Positions 20,734-32,852 of a stretch of 64,000 nucleotides of DNA are shown in pieces. How positions within the stretch are numbered: the first letter of the stretch is position 1; each line of letters opens with the position of its first letter. The position numbers and the translations under genes were made by a program. The notes under the pieces were generated by a model. That model was not told the DNA's origin. It worked only from the letters and a program-made list of their open reading frames with translations, and made no database searches. Source of the DNA: Vicia villosa (Eukaryota > Streptophyta > Magnoliopsida > Fabales > Fabaceae); assembly GCF_029867415.1 (NCBI RefSeq), contig NW_026705219.1:953501-1017500 (forward strand). Direction: 5' to 3'.

Positions 20734-23061
20734 TTTTTCTGTCGCGGGCGAAAAATCGTTTTGTTCCTCTTTTTTGTGGGATGAGACACCTGATGCCTTC
20801 TTTGGGCTCGAGTGCTCATAGAAAATGATTTTTCTTTGTTTCGACCAAACTTTTTATTGTTTCCAAAAGAGGAAAAGGAAAAAAGCTGCAATAACCTAAA
20901 AGTGGGGGGAGAGATCTTGGGTAAGAGGGTTGGTTATACGAAGGGAAGGTATTAGCACCCAACGTATCTATAGTACTCTATAGGATTCTTTATTGTTTTT
21001 CATTCCATGTTACGGTGGAGGTTCTGTTGTGAAATAGGTGGGACCTAAGGTGTTTGTTTGATTATGCTCGCAAAGATCATCGCGATCCTCTGCATACATA
21101 TCCCCTAGAGGGAATCAGAGCATCTGTAGCTCGGGGTCTACGGGTGCTAAGGTTTGAATGGTTTTAGAGAGAAGTTTTGCTCGCCAAGGATACGACCTTG
21201 TGCCTACGTATTCTCAAAGGGATGTTGAGAAAGTCAGAGCAATCGTAGTTCCCACTTATGCTAGTGGAAGCAAAGGATAAGAGACAAATGTCATCTAAAT
21301 GTTCGATGTATCTAATCTATATCATCACATACATCTGTTTGTTTTCGTTTGAAAATCTTTTCATTATAAGCCCTGGGCCATGCCACTTATGGCGCTTAGA
21401 ATGATAAAGATGTTTTTGTTTGTTTAACCAGCCTTGTGGCAAAAACTTTCAATGAAGTCAGCCTTGTGACAAAAAGTTTTGATTAATCAGCCAGCCTTGT
21501 GGCAAAAGTTTCAATGAAGTCAGCCTTGTGACAAAAACTTTGATTAATCAGCCAGTACGGTGGCAAAACGGTTTGATTGATTAGCCAGCCTTGTGGCAAA
21601 AAAGTTAAGTTGATTGATTGATTGATTGTTTGTGATGATATAGATGAGATACTCCTTTCAAAGAGATGATAAATGTCTAATCTCCTAGGGTATTTGATTT
21701 GGATATTGGGGATGCTTATAAGAAGCCCGTGGGTCCTTGTACGAAGCCCAAGAGGAGGCTATCCGAGGGTCCTTGCATTGTAAGCCCAAGAGGAGGCTAT
21801 GGGAGGGACAATCGAGGGTCCTTGCATTGTAAGCCCAAGAGGAGGCTATGGGAGGGTCACTCGTTTGTACAAAGCCCAAGGGGAGGCGTGGTATAGTTGG
21901 TTTGAGCTCTTAGAGCGATTTCACCGGGAAACCATACTCTATGTCCTAACCTAAACTAGGGAGATTCTTTGCACGAAGCCCAATAGGAGGCTATGGGGAA
22001 CCTAGTGTTGTACTAAGTTGAACAAGCACACATATCACACATATGAACAAACATGAACAAGTATGAACAAACATGAACAGGTATGAACAATTATGAATAA
22101 GCATATATATATGACAAGGTGTATGTGTATATAATGGAGTTTATGAAGGAAATATACCTGTAAGCATGCTCCATTTGTATACACGGGGGCTCGGGTCTTA
22201 TACTCGGGGAGAGACCCACTTGAGTTTATTCAAAGCTATGTAAACAGGTATTCACAAAAGGGCTTGGGACTTATACCTACATGGAGGCCCATGGTATTTT
22301 ATAAAACATGGTTGATTGTTTATTTACAGACGCGTCGTTTGAAAAACTGTTTAAAAGTTGTTTTGAAAGAAGTTTTCTTTTTTGTACAAAGAAAAAGAAA
22401 AGGGTATGAAAGGGGCTTAGGACTTATACCTACATGGAGGCCCATGGTATATTTGAAAAGTTTTGAATAGTTTGAAGTTTTGTTATTTTGAAAATGATTT
22501 GAAAATTGTTTGAAAAGGTTTTATTTTTTTGAAGAAGTTTTATTGTTAAAAAGACAGTACAAAAGAAAAAAAGAAGTGGGACTTACACTCTCTAATATTC
22601 GAGAGGCCCCACTTCATTTTGAAAATCGATTGATTAATCAAAAAGGATTTAAAAAAGAAGTGGTTTATCGTTTTGAAAAAGAATCGCGATCGCTCGTCTT
22701 AAAACAATTTGAATTTGAAAGAAAACAACTTAATTAAGTTAAAACAAGTTTTAATACTCAATTAAGACCTAAATGATTAGGGTTTGATCACAAAAAAAAT
22801 TTACAAGTGATTAGGTTAAAAATTAAATGAAAAACAATATTTAAAGTATTTAAAAACACTTAAAAATGTATCATTTTAAACCTAATTAAAAATGTATCAA
22901 ATAAATATTTTTTGATGATTTTTTTTGATATTCATAAAATATATGTGTTAAATAAAGAGTGTACAAAAAAAGAAGCAAAAATAAATTGATTTGATTAGTT
23001 AAATAATTAGTTAAAGTTGTTAAGAAAATTGAAGAAAAATAGTGTTAAAAAAAAAGGTTTT

Positions 23062-23125
23062 GGTCCCTAAGGGTGTTGAACCCACGACCTTATGCTCACC
23101 ACTCAAAAGCATAACCAACTGGACC
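23062..23125 (-). other. tRNA-like sequence, 5' LTR copy
   Basis: Same as 6189-6252. Lies downstream of the TATA box, so it is transcribed as part of the element leader. Confidence 0.6.
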
Positions 23126-24081
23126 ACGCGCGTGGTCTGATTAACAAAGGCAAAAGATTTGATTATATTTCAAACTCAACATTTAAATTTCCTTCGCAAA
23201 AAATGGCGCCAAGAACACCATCCCCATTTGAATTTGAAAATCTTCAAAACTGAACCAAATTGATCAAGTGAAGGGTGTATCTCACTCGTTTTTCCATAAG
23301 GAACATGATGGTACCATTTAATTTCATTTATTTTCACTCTAAGTCCATTGATTTTCTGATGAACACGAAGAACCCTAATATGACAAATCATCGTGAAATC
23401 GTGTATGATCATGATATGATGCAATTGATTGAGGGTTAATGATCCTCATAGGTGCAGAAACAAGATGGTATGTTCATATTTCATTTATGATGCATGGAGA
23501 ATAGAGTTTGAAGTTCATGAAGCTTACCTTCAAAAACGGCAAAACTGGAGATTTGATTCTTCAATAGAGGTGTTACAGATGCTTTGTATCGATCTGGATA
23601 GCTTCAATGATGATTATGGAAGGTGTCTGGATGCTTGGAACCAACTGAATTCATCTGAGCATGGCCATGGTACCCGATCTGCAGATGCTTCAAGAGTGAA
23701 TCGAACTTGATGATTATGAAGTTTTTGATTGATGATGGGTGTTGGGATAGTTCATATGTGATGTATATAAGGTGTTGGAAGTGTTAGTTTGGACAGAAAT
23801 GATCTTGAATGGATTTTGGCATGATAAGGCTCTCTTTATGCAAACATGGAGGTGAGATGATGATTCTGAGTTTTAAGGTGTTTTGGGGTGTGTGAGTGGA
23901 TCAAACACATCCCATATGATGTTTATGAGATGTTAGAAGCATCATTTTGCTCAGATCTTCAATGGTTTAGAGGTTGAGTTTTCTACCTCTTTGAAAACTA
24001 TGAAACTTGCAATTCAAGAAAGAAAGAGAAAACCTATGCTTTGTGAGGTTTTGGTGTGAGTTTGAAGATGATTTTAACCTC

Positions 24082-24089
24082 TATTTATA
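24082..24089 (-). promoter_or_regulatory. TATA box of the Ogre 5' LTR
   Basis: TATAAATA on the element strand, in a GC-flanked setting (GGCC before, GAGG after). It is the only strong TATA motif I found in the LTR and is kept in the diverged third copy. Confidence 0.75.
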
Positions 24090-25666
24090 GGCCAAGGATT
24101 CTGAACTAAAAGCTCTTGCAAGTTGATTCAAGAATGATGATTTGGCTTAAGAGATAAAATGGAATCTTTCACATTAAATGCAAATGGTTAAAAGTGACTA
24201 AACCATGGTTAAATTCCAAGCTTCCTATCCTCTTCCATTCTGATCTTCAAATCAGAAAATATCATTCAATTATTGGTTCTATGCATCATTGCTTGGATTA
24301 TAGGTCATGTAGTCTTGAAACTTAGTGAAAAAATGGTGAAAATTCAAGTGAAAATGATCACTAATGTCAAAATTCAAAACCATGGCTACACTCCATATTT
24401 TTTCATGCTCTTGGACATTTTGGAAAGCTCATGTTACACACTTCAAAACCCTAGTTGAAAGTTTCTTCAATACCTTTAAGGAAATGGGTGAAAAAGATCC
24501 ATGTACTTTGAAAAAAAATGAAGTTTTAAGTGAAATTTTCCAAAGATGCCAACTTTGAAGCACCATATCTCTTAAATGGTTAATCTTATGGAAAAAAATT
24601 ATATGTGTCAAAGTTGTTTATTGGATCAAAATCTACAACTTTCATGTTGGAAGTTTTTTTCAGTTTGTAGGTGAAATTTTGAGAAATTCCCTTCCAAAGT
24701 TTGAAAAAAACCATGCAAAACACTTAGAAAATTTTCTAAGTATGGAAAGTCAAACTTTTGACTTTTTGATTCTTGATTGATTTTCTTGATTTTTCTTGAT
24801 CAAATGACTTCATATATCATATATTGATGATTTTCAACTTCCAAAGTCATGGTTGACCAAAATTCCCAAAAGTCAAAGGTGTTCTTGTGCAGTTGACTTT
24901 TTCAAACGAATCGCGTTTTTGGAGATTTCAAATGAAACAGGCTATCCTCACCAAATGAATGGTATGAATGGATCATATTGAGGCATTAGAGGATATTGAA
25001 TCATAGTTTGAGTTGTGACATCTTGTCCTGATTAAAAAGTCAGTTGTTCAGATGAATTAGGTCAAAAACCCTAATTGTCGACCAGATGAAATTGATGACT
25101 GTAGGTCTTGAATTGAGATGTAATTTCCATTGGATGTTGTCATAGGGATTATTTGAAGATGATTGAAACTTTTGATTGACTTCCTGGGGATTTTTAGGGT
25201 TTCCCAAATGTGATCCCTGATTTCAGTCCCTGATAGTTCAAAACCCTGATCTGAGGATTTGTCTGATCAATCTTTGTGTAGGAGATGTCTTGAGCTAATG
25301 GATTAGGTCAAAATGATGTACTTGCGGTCTTGAGGTCTTGTCCCAAGTCATTGGGTCAAATCCTGAGCAAAAGTCAAGAGTACGCTGTCTTAAGTCAAAA
25401 CCCTAATTTGGTCGATTCAAAGCTGTTGAGCTTGTTGAAATGAATCTCTGAGGACCAAATGTTGATTGTGGATGAAGATGATTCATTTGAGATGAAGGGA
25501 GAACAAAACCCTAGTTAATTATTGCTTGTACTGATGAGTGATTTCTTGATTAAATCCCTGCTGAGTCACAAGTAGCAAACACAAACTATGCAATTTGTTA
25601 GAGATGCAAATGATGCATATGCAATGATATGAGGTGGTATCTTAGGTCAAAAATTGGGGTATGACA

Positions 25667-25671
25667 AAGTG
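25667..25671. repeat. Target-site duplication, right of Ogre
   Basis: AAGTG, identical to 3862-3866. Confidence 0.95.
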
Positions 25672-25827
25672 TTTTGGCAGATTATGTTTCTTCGGATGGA
25701 ACGACACTCAGACAGAGTAATGATGTTAGTTAAAGGAGGAATGTAAGAAACATTCCACTCCCTGGTTGGTATAGACTTGGACAGTTATTTCTGTGGTGAT
25801 CGGAAAGAATTCGTGGACGAATTCAAT

Positions 25828-25844
25828 TTAAGGGGGAGGGGGAA
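25828..25844 (+). other. LARD polypurine tract
   Basis: TTAAGGGGGAGGGGGAA directly before the 3' LTR. The phrase TTCGTGGACGAATTC just upstream resembles the 3' end of Ty3/gypsy elements of the Tekay group. Confidence 0.85.
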
Positions 25845-26085
25845 TGTAACACCCCGATCCTTCGACACCGGTAATAATCATTTAATTGGTTAATTGGTAA
25901 TTGGAAATGCATAAATAGAATTATTCTACATTAATCTAAGAAGGATTATTAAGAGAAAGTTTCATGTGGAATGGTTAGAATCTAATGGCATAGTTAGAAT
26001 GTGACTACATGGCATTGTTGTAAATATGAACTAGTTAGAGGACATAATGGATCTTGATCTCTATTGCATGATCATAAGGGCATGT

Positions 26086-26087
<2 letters not shown>

Positions 26088-26119
<32 letters not shown>
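26088..26119. repeat. Homopolymer run of 32 G
   Basis: Uninterrupted G run inside the LARD LTR. The true length is uncertain because such runs are hard to sequence. Confidence 0.8.
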
Positions 26120-26121
<2 letters not shown>

Positions 26122-26781
26122 TAGTTGTTATAAGTCAGAATTTTTGAGAAAGAAGAACTTAGAAGCAAGTGGGAGAAAGTAGAAGTCATGTCCATCTTCT
26201 CCATTTTCGCAACCCATGGACAGTCTCCACTAAAAGTGCCATAACTCTCTGCTCACAGCTCCGATTGAGGTAATTCTTGAAGTTTTGGATAGCTAACGAA
26301 ATTCCCTTCGATTTGATATACTAATTCGCATTCATGGGTTCTGTTTTGAGTGAGATAAGCAGGTTTGAAGTGGAGTGGTTCATGCTGAGTTTGTGTGTAA
26401 ATGCAGCTACGAAAATGATGATGAATAGGGTGAACCTTTGGGCAAGAGGAGAGTTCAAAGACTGCATTAACACCATCCTAATCTCTCTAAATCCAAGGTG
26501 AGTCCTTAGATAGTAACTTTGGGGATTTGCATGTAAGGGTTTGTATTTGGGGTTTTGGGATTTTGAGAGATATTCATAGAATCATGATGCTTAACATGTT
26601 TTGGTGCTCATTGTTTATAGTATGTGATTTAATTGATCAAATATGTGTTCTAGTGGTGCTATTGCATGTTATACACTGTTGAAATATGATAGGATTCGTA
26701 ATTGGGTTATTGAGGAACCTAAAAATGAGTTACGATGCTTTTAGAACCCTTAAAAATGCAGAAAAACACATTCTGATGCAG

Positions 26782-26890
26782 AGTAACCGGTTACGGGTAT
26801 GTGGGTAACCGATTACGCTGTTAAAAATGCAATTTTGGGCGGTTTTTAGGGCCAGTAATCGGTTATTGTCTTTGGGTAATCGGATACCCT
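26782..26890. repeat. Four AACCGGTTAC-type near-palindromes
   Basis: GTAACCGGTTAC, GTAACCGATTAC, GTAATCGGTTAT and GTAATCGGATAC, in two pairs with GGGTATGTG- or GTCTTTGG-type spacers. Their role is unknown; a protein-binding or transcribed repeat is possible. Confidence 0.7.
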
Positions 26891-28377
26891 GGGCGCAGAG
26901 GGAAAAATCAGCAAACTTCGGAGATTCGTAACTTTTACGTCGTAAGTCCGTTTCGCGCAAACTTTATATCGTTGGAAAGCTAGCGACGTGTACTTTCTAA
27001 TAAAATTGGTCCCCAAACCAGAATGCTTGTTTTAATTATATTTGAACCCCACTTAGTGTGTCTTGTCGAGTGAAATTGTATGTTGCTATTTCCCCCGAGA
27101 ACAGTTTCGTTCCGTAAAGGGAACCGGATGTCTCCTTAGTCATGTGAGACTTGTTTAATTGGTATTTAAACATGCTAATGTCATATATGGTCATAGATGT
27201 GGTAATTTTAATATGTGAATTATGCATGATTAGAATGAATTAATCTCATTGCACTTAATTGCTACATTATGTTTAAATGTGAATGCTATATTGTGATGAG
27301 ACATGAATATATTGTTGATGCCCGTTGTTTCGGTTAAACAATTGGGATTGTGTGCTTGTGTGATTGGCGATTGATGTGTGTGTATGCTTGAATCGAAACG
27401 GGCCGGGGGCTAGGTTGCGTTATGTCCCGGGCTTTGTGATCAATGGGACAGCCCCGATCGTGTGATCTTGGGCTCACACCTGAGCTACCGTTGCAGTGTG
27501 CTCGTGAGTGCCGTACGTGGCTTTTTACTCACTTGGTGTTAACACACTTGCGTGCTCGGTATGGTGGCGTTATGCGGCTAAGTAGGCCTACGCATAACAC
27601 GTAAACCATCTCTAGTGATGCCATGTAGGCTACATCACTAGGCTTTCGCCCGATGGACCCATGTGTCAAGATGGCGTATTTGTACTCAGCGTTAACACAC
27701 GTGCGTGAAGATGGTTAATGGGACAATGACGCCAATTAGGCTAAGGTCATCTCGCGGCCATTTAGGCTTGTGCGAACCCGTCTAATCATCTTGCGGTGTG
27801 CTTGTACAAGTCTCTTGACAATAGGCATGGGCGTGATTCATCGAGGATGTGTTTTATAACCTAGTCGAGGCATTAACGCGTTTTTGGATTCCCGTACACG
27901 GGTATGGGTTTTGGCATATGTGTTTGTATACTTGTGATATGATGAGTCCTAGGGTGGACGATTCCTTGTTTTCTTCGTACTTGTATCGGATGTGAGGATA
28001 AACCCCGAATCAATGGTGGATTCGGTTTTGATGCATGTACCCTGTAGATCCGAGTGGACCCATAGGATAGGAGGACTCACTGAGATTTAGTAATCTCACC
28101 CCAATCAACTTATATTTTTTTCAGGTGCAGTTTAGTAGTGGTTGGTCAGTAGCAGGTTTGGACTGAAGACTTGGAAGTGATGACGGCTCGGGGACCTCGT
28201 CTGATCTCATCTTCCGTTGTGCAGATCCATTGAAGACACATGTTTTGTTATTCCTAGTAGAATTTCATGTTGTACTCAATATGGATCTTTCTATAACTAT
28301 AGATTTTGTATGTACTCAATATCAATTTTTAACATTTAATGCATAATATACTAGTCAATTATGTGTGGGGTGTTACA

Positions 28378-28491
28378 CTATCGCTCCGTTATTCCGAACT
28401 AACACCGACTAAATCGTTCCAAAACGCGAAAAATTCAATAAATATCCCAATTGACTAAATTAAGCAAATAATCGTTTTTCCGCACGTTACA
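28378..28491 (-). repeat. Start of the chromovirus 3' LTR
   Basis: In element sense it begins TGTAACGTGCGGAAAAACG after the purine tract AATGGGGGAGAGT (28492-28503). It is broken at 28377/28378 by the LARD end. Confidence 0.75.
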
Positions 28492-28502
28492 ACTCTCCCC
28501 CA

Positions 28503-30388
28503 TTAAAAAAATATTTCCGTCCTAAAAAATTTACCTGATTCAAACAACTCTGGATAGGATTCACGCATCCTGATTTCCAATTCCCAAGTCATGCTTTCTC
28601 CAGCAGCTCCCGTCCAAACCACTTTCACCAAAGCGATATCCTTGCCTCGGAGCGTCTTTGTCTCACGATCCTCAATTCGTATTGGCATCGTCTCCACCGT
28701 GAGATTATCCCGTACTTGCACATCATCCACATGAATTACATGTGAAAGGTTAGAAACATACTTCTAAAGTTGCGACACATGAAACACATCATGCAAATTC
28801 GAAAGATTAAGCGGTAATGCCACTCTATACGCCAGATTTCCAACTCTGTCCGATATCTGATACGGACCAATAAAACGAGGAGTAAGCTTCTTATACTTCA
28901 ACGCTAGCCCAACACCAGTCACAGGTGTAACTCTAAAAAACACATGATCACCAACTTGAAAATCCAAATCCTTTCTTCGCTTATCATGGTAACTCTTTTG
29001 CCTACTTTGCAAAGCTTTCATCTTCTCTCGAATCAATTTCACCTTCTTGGTAGTTTCTTGGACAATTTCAGGTCCAAGCACTACACTTTCACCCGATTCA
29101 TGCCAACACAAAGGAGTTCTACATCTTCGTCCATACAACACCTTGAAAGGTGCCATTCTGATACTTGAATGGTAACTATTATTATAAGTGAACTCGATCA
29201 ACGAAGATAAGTATCCCACAAACCTCCCTGCTCAAGAACACATGCTCTCAACAAATCCTCCAACGATTGAATAGTCCTTTCCGTCTGACCAACCGTCTGA
29301 GGGTGATACGGCGAACTCAACGTCAACTTAGAACCCAACGCTCCTTGCAAACTCTTCCAAAAATCAGATGTGAACCTCAGATCTCTATCCGACATGATAC
29401 ACAATGGAATACCATGCAGCTTCACAATCACACGGGTATAAATCTCTACCAACCTCGATATTGGGTATGTGATGTTAATAGGAATAAAATGAGCCAACTT
29501 CGTAAGACTATCAACAATCACCCAAATAGAATCATGTCCTCTTGAAGTATTAGGAAATCCCGTCACAAAGTCCATTGAAATGCTATCCCACTTCCATTCC
29601 GGAACTTCTAACGGTTGCATCAATCCTGCAGGCTTCCGATGTTCAACTTTCAATTTCTGACAAGTCCAACACGCATAGACAAACTGCGTTATATCTCGTT
29701 TTATTCTAGGCTACCAAAAAAACTTCTTCAAATCTTGAGACATCTTAGTAGCTCCCGGATGAATACTAAAACTGCTTCTGTGACTCTATTCAAGAATCAT
29801 CTTCTTCATCTCTATGTCATCGGGAATGAAAACTCGATTGGGAAATATCAACACACCTTGTGCATCCAACTTGTAATCACTATTCTCAGACTGATCGATT
29901 CCAACCATCGAATCTACCAACTTCACATCGAGCTTCTGAGCTTCTCTAATGCTGTCCAGAAATTCATTATTAATCTTTAGCATGCCCAACATTACACTTT
30001 GCGGTGTCACATTACACACCAAAATCATATCTCGGAACTGTTCAATCAACTCCAACTCTTTAACCATCATTGCCGACATATGCAAAGTCTTTCGGCTTAA
30101 CGCATCCGCTACAACATTCGCTTTACCCGTGTGGTAATTCAAACTGAAATCATAATCCTTTAACAACTCTAACTATCTTCGTTGTCTCATATTCAGTTCC
30201 TTCTGATCGAATAGATACTTCAAATTTTTATGGTCGTTGAATACTTCAAATCTAGAACCAAAAAGATAATGCCTCCATATCTTCAATACAAACACAACTG
30301 TTGTTACGTTTGGTCCTTTTGCTTCACCTACGGAGGTTTTGATATCTCTATCAAAAGAAATTGGTAATTTTCTAAACAAAAAATTCAA
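28503..30388 (-). pseudogene. Chromovirus pol remnant: RNase H, integrase, chromodomain
   Basis: Read from right to left. 30388-30173: RNase H with a [14 protein letters not shown] end. 30166-29786: ALSRK and the linker before integrase. 29653-29198: integrase core with GFPNTSRGHDSIWVIVDSLT, SDRDLRF and HPQTVGQTER, keeping D, D and E of the catalytic triad. 29219-28764: integrase C-terminal part with VGDHVFFRVTP, GPYQI and HDVFHVSQL. 28730-28503: chromodomain-like end with TWELEIRMRESYPELF. At least three stop or frame breaks separate these blocks, so no polyprotein can be made. The chromodomain and domain order place it in the chromovirus (Tekay/Del) branch. Confidence 0.88.
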
Positions 30389-31521
30389 CTAAAAGTAATA
30401 TAGCTTAACATAAGATGTTATGCACTTTTTTTGTTCATGAATGTAGTTGATATCATTAGAAGAACCTAGTACCTAAGGTTGACCCACATGAAATCAGGAT
30501 TCATATGAATCGCATGTATACACAAACATTTGTAATATACAGTATACTAATATGTAATATAATATGCTTATATTAAACAAAAACTTATCAAATACATGAT
30601 TGATATTAAATATGCAATTTATTATACAAATGAAAAATAGAAGATAATATTACATAGTTCATTGCATGCTTTCTCGATTTTTTATGTAAAATTTAAATCG
30701 AGATAGCATGCAAGCTTTAGTTGTTCCATGTATTCACTGCAGTGTAGTCAAATTTCTGCCATGGCGGCACTAGGCAGTTTTTGTTACATGCTAGCTGCCT
30801 CAGTGTGCTAACATATTAACTTAGGCTGAAACAATATGTATATATGTCGGGTTTATGGCGTGCTGCCATATTCATCCATGCATCATTGATAACATTGATC
30901 CATTTTGTGCATTATTTTATTACTTGAATATTGATATATACGAGTAGATCAACATGGTAGAGTATTTGTTGATGCAGAAAGACCAAAATTTAGGTTTTAA
31001 ACAAGTGTAATGACAGTTACTTCATAAATCTTGTATGTCACGTTGCAGGATGGATTTAGCACTACATGATATGTGCTTAAGTAATTGCATAACATATTAT
31101 ACATGAAATATACTGACGTAAGAAAATATAATTTATAGAGTTATCTCCTACCATACCTTCATGATTTAATTGAAAAAAGTGATTCATAAGAAAAGATTTA
31201 TTGCTCCCATTCTGGTAGTGTTTTGACGGGGACAGACGGCTACTAGTTTATTTCATTTATATGAATGATTCATGATTGTGGCGGGCAAGGTAGGTTGATC
31301 ATCATTTTGTTAGCTTCACTTTTATTTTGTTAGTATGATTTTAGTAATTTCAGCCAGTATTAGTGAAGGATTTTCTTTTGGCCAGAATCATATTCATATA
31401 TATAGTGATAAGAGTGTTATAATGACATTATAATTCTTTATCTTGCACCTATGTAGTGTTTTATCCCAAAATAATGTTAGACTTTTTTTCTTCTTCATGA
31501 CATCAATTTATGTTTATGTAG
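30389..31521. other. AT-rich stretch without recognised genes
   Basis: No coding signal on either strand. One clear hairpin (30662-30713). The last 30 bases (TTTATGTTTATGTAG) look like the end of an intron leading into the fragment at 31522. Confidence 0.5.
30662..30713. repeat. Small hairpin
   Basis: Arms TTGCATGCTTTCTCGATTT and AAATCGAGATAGCATGCAA pair at 18 of 19 positions around a 14-base loop. Confidence 0.7.
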
Positions 31522-32076
31522 TTTTAAATGATAGACAAGTTGACTCCTGCTGCATTTGAAAAACACTCTTGAAGAGAGACAGCAAGGAAATGGAAGAATA
31601 ATATTTGGGTTATTGTTAATGGCGAGAAGTTTCCCTTGTGTAAAACATTTCTGCTCAAATACTACAATCAAGTATCAAAAGCTGCTAATAGCTCACAGCG
31701 ATCCCAAAATCCGCAATTAAAGGTTAGTCAGTGCTAAATCACCTATTAAGTGCCACAAGTACCACGTGCCCCCAAAGGAAAATTATAATTCTATATTTAA
31801 TTTTATGATAAGTATTCACTTATTATGTCATTTATTTGTAGACAAGGCAACAACATAACTCTAATGAGTGTGGGTACTATGTGATGAAAAATATGTTGGA
31901 TATTGTCTCTGTCAATATAACCGAGTCTTGGATGCAGGTAATAAAAATAACTTTACTTTGTTATTTACATTGTGTTTTGCGACTTAATGTGAATTTTCAA
32001 AGAATATCTCTATATTGTTATTTACGTATTGTAGGTATTTGATGACCCAACAAAATTAACACAAGATGATTTGTGA
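31522..32076 (+). pseudogene. Chimeric fragment: ULTRAPETALA1-like exon joined to Ulp1-like peptidase exons
   Basis: Three exon-like blocks with standard borders: 31522-31722, 31842-31937 and 32035-32076. Block one reads LTPAAFEKH, a TGA stop (31570-31572) where the family has Gly, then RETARKWKNNIWVIVNGEKF and LLKYYNQ. I recognise this as the SAND-like part of ULTRAPETALA1, a plant regulator of meristem size. Block two reads QHNSNECGYYVMKNML, the Cys-box of Ulp1-like (C48) peptidases carried by plant transposons. Block three ends in a stop. The introns have GT and AG ends, and all three blocks join in phase. The family name rests on memory of the motif. The single stop and the missing upstream exons argue for a pseudogene, perhaps captured by a transposon. 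Confidence 0.7.
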
Positions 32077-32198
32077 CTCTGTTGGACAAAATATTTTTTT
32101 TAGTTATATAAATATTAAGCTTTATCTGGTGATTTATATAGTAATATATATATATATATATTACCATTTATATAAATATATAGGGTTATATTTACTCC

Positions 32199-32640
32199 CA
32201 CTACAAGAAAACAGCAATTTAGCGTCGGCCAAAAGCCGTCGCTAATTGACCAAAAACCGAAGCTACAAACGCTTAGCGTCGGCCTAGCGTCGGTGTCGGG
32301 GCTGTCATTCTAAACCCCGAAGCAAAGGTAGTGATGGGCCGACGCTACCACTAGTGTCGGCTTTAAGCCACGCTAAGTGGGACACTAAACATGCTCCAGA
32401 GGTCTACGGTTACACCATTAGCGTCGGTTTTATGCAACGCTACGGTGTGCCACGTGGTCGTTCATGATTAGCTCCCCTTTTTGATATTGTATTTCATCGT
32501 TAGCATCGGTTATGGGCGTCGCTACATTAAGCAACGTGTCCATTTGCTATTGGCTGTCTCCCAGATGGGAAAAAAATTGTTTTATTATTAGCGTCGGTTT
32601 TAGCCGACGCTATTTTTTTTTTTGGTTCCCAGCTATTCTT
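32199..32640 (+). mobile_element. CACTA transposon end (fragment)
   Basis: Starts CACTACAAGAAAACAGC, followed by six or more subterminal units of AGCGTCGG or its complement, often paired as TAGCGTCGGTTTTAGCCGACGCTA. The opposite end and its genes are not found in the window, so it is cut off or interrupted by later insertions. Confidence 0.75.
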
Positions 32641-32852
32641 TTTTTTATTACGCTATTTTTTTCTCTTTTGGGTCTGACCAATTTTTGGTGACACCTATAT
32701 TTTATAATTTTTGATTACACCTATAAATTATTAAATATGATACAATACTATTAATAAATATAATTTAATCGTTTTGAAATAAAAACAATAAATTGCAATA
32801 TATGATACAATGCTAATAAATCTTCATAGTGATACATTACTTATAATCTCCA

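Larger units (their letters stand above)
3867..25666 (-). mobile_element. Ogre LTR retrotransposon (Ty3/gypsy, Tat lineage)
   Basis: 21,800 bp, minus strand. Order in its own direction: 5' LTR (25666-20740), Arg-type primer site, leader, ORF1, gag-protease, predicted intron, RT/RNase H with a broken integrase, long 3' UTR, 3' LTR (8793-3867). The extra ORF before gag, the roughly 5 kb LTRs, the second RNase H and the intron between protease and RT are the known marks of Ogre elements in legumes. The LTRs are the same length (4927 bp), with about two dozen differences counted by eye (about 0.5 percent). The flanking AAGTG duplication is perfect. Its reading frames are open apart from the integrase deletion. 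It lies inside the LARD, so it is younger than that element. Confidence 0.96.
20740..25666 (-). repeat. Ogre 5' LTR
   Basis: 4927 bp, pair of 3867-8793. With the TATA box at 24082-24089, U3 would be about 25666-24050, leaving over 3 kb of transcribed R/U5. The hairpin arrays and the tRNA-like stretch therefore lie in the RNA leader. Confidence 0.95.
1..28377 (+). mobile_element. Non-coding LTR element (LARD-like), interrupted by Ogre
   Basis: The element runs from before base 1 to 28377. Its 5' LTR ends at 560 and is followed by an initiator-Met-type primer site. The internal region is 561-3866 plus 25672-25844 (about 3.5 kb), and the 3' LTR is 25845-28377. Bases 1-560 match 27818-28377, with roughly 20 differences seen by eye, so it is clearly older than the Ogre inside it. 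I find no gag, protease, reverse transcriptase or integrase motif in the internal part, so it would depend on a relative such as a Tekay chromovirus. That family link is an inference from the phrase just before its 3' LTR and from the TGTAACACC LTR ends. Confidence 0.75.
25845..28377 (+). repeat. LARD 3' LTR
   Basis: 2533 bp, bounded by the 11-bp inverted ends TGTAACACCCC and GGGGTGTTACA. It holds a 32-base G run (26088-26119) and four AACCGGTTAC-type near-palindromes (26782-26890). The right end abuts CTATC; the matching duplication would lie before the window. Confidence 0.9.
28378..30388 (-). mobile_element. Decayed Tekay-type chromovirus (Ty3/gypsy), 3' part
   Basis: In element sense: RNase H end, integrase, chromodomain-like end, polypurine tract, then the first 114 bases of the 3' LTR, where the LARD inserted. 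The right end is cut off at about 30388, so RT, gag and the 5' LTR are missing. It is the oldest of the three nested LTR elements. Confidence 0.85.
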
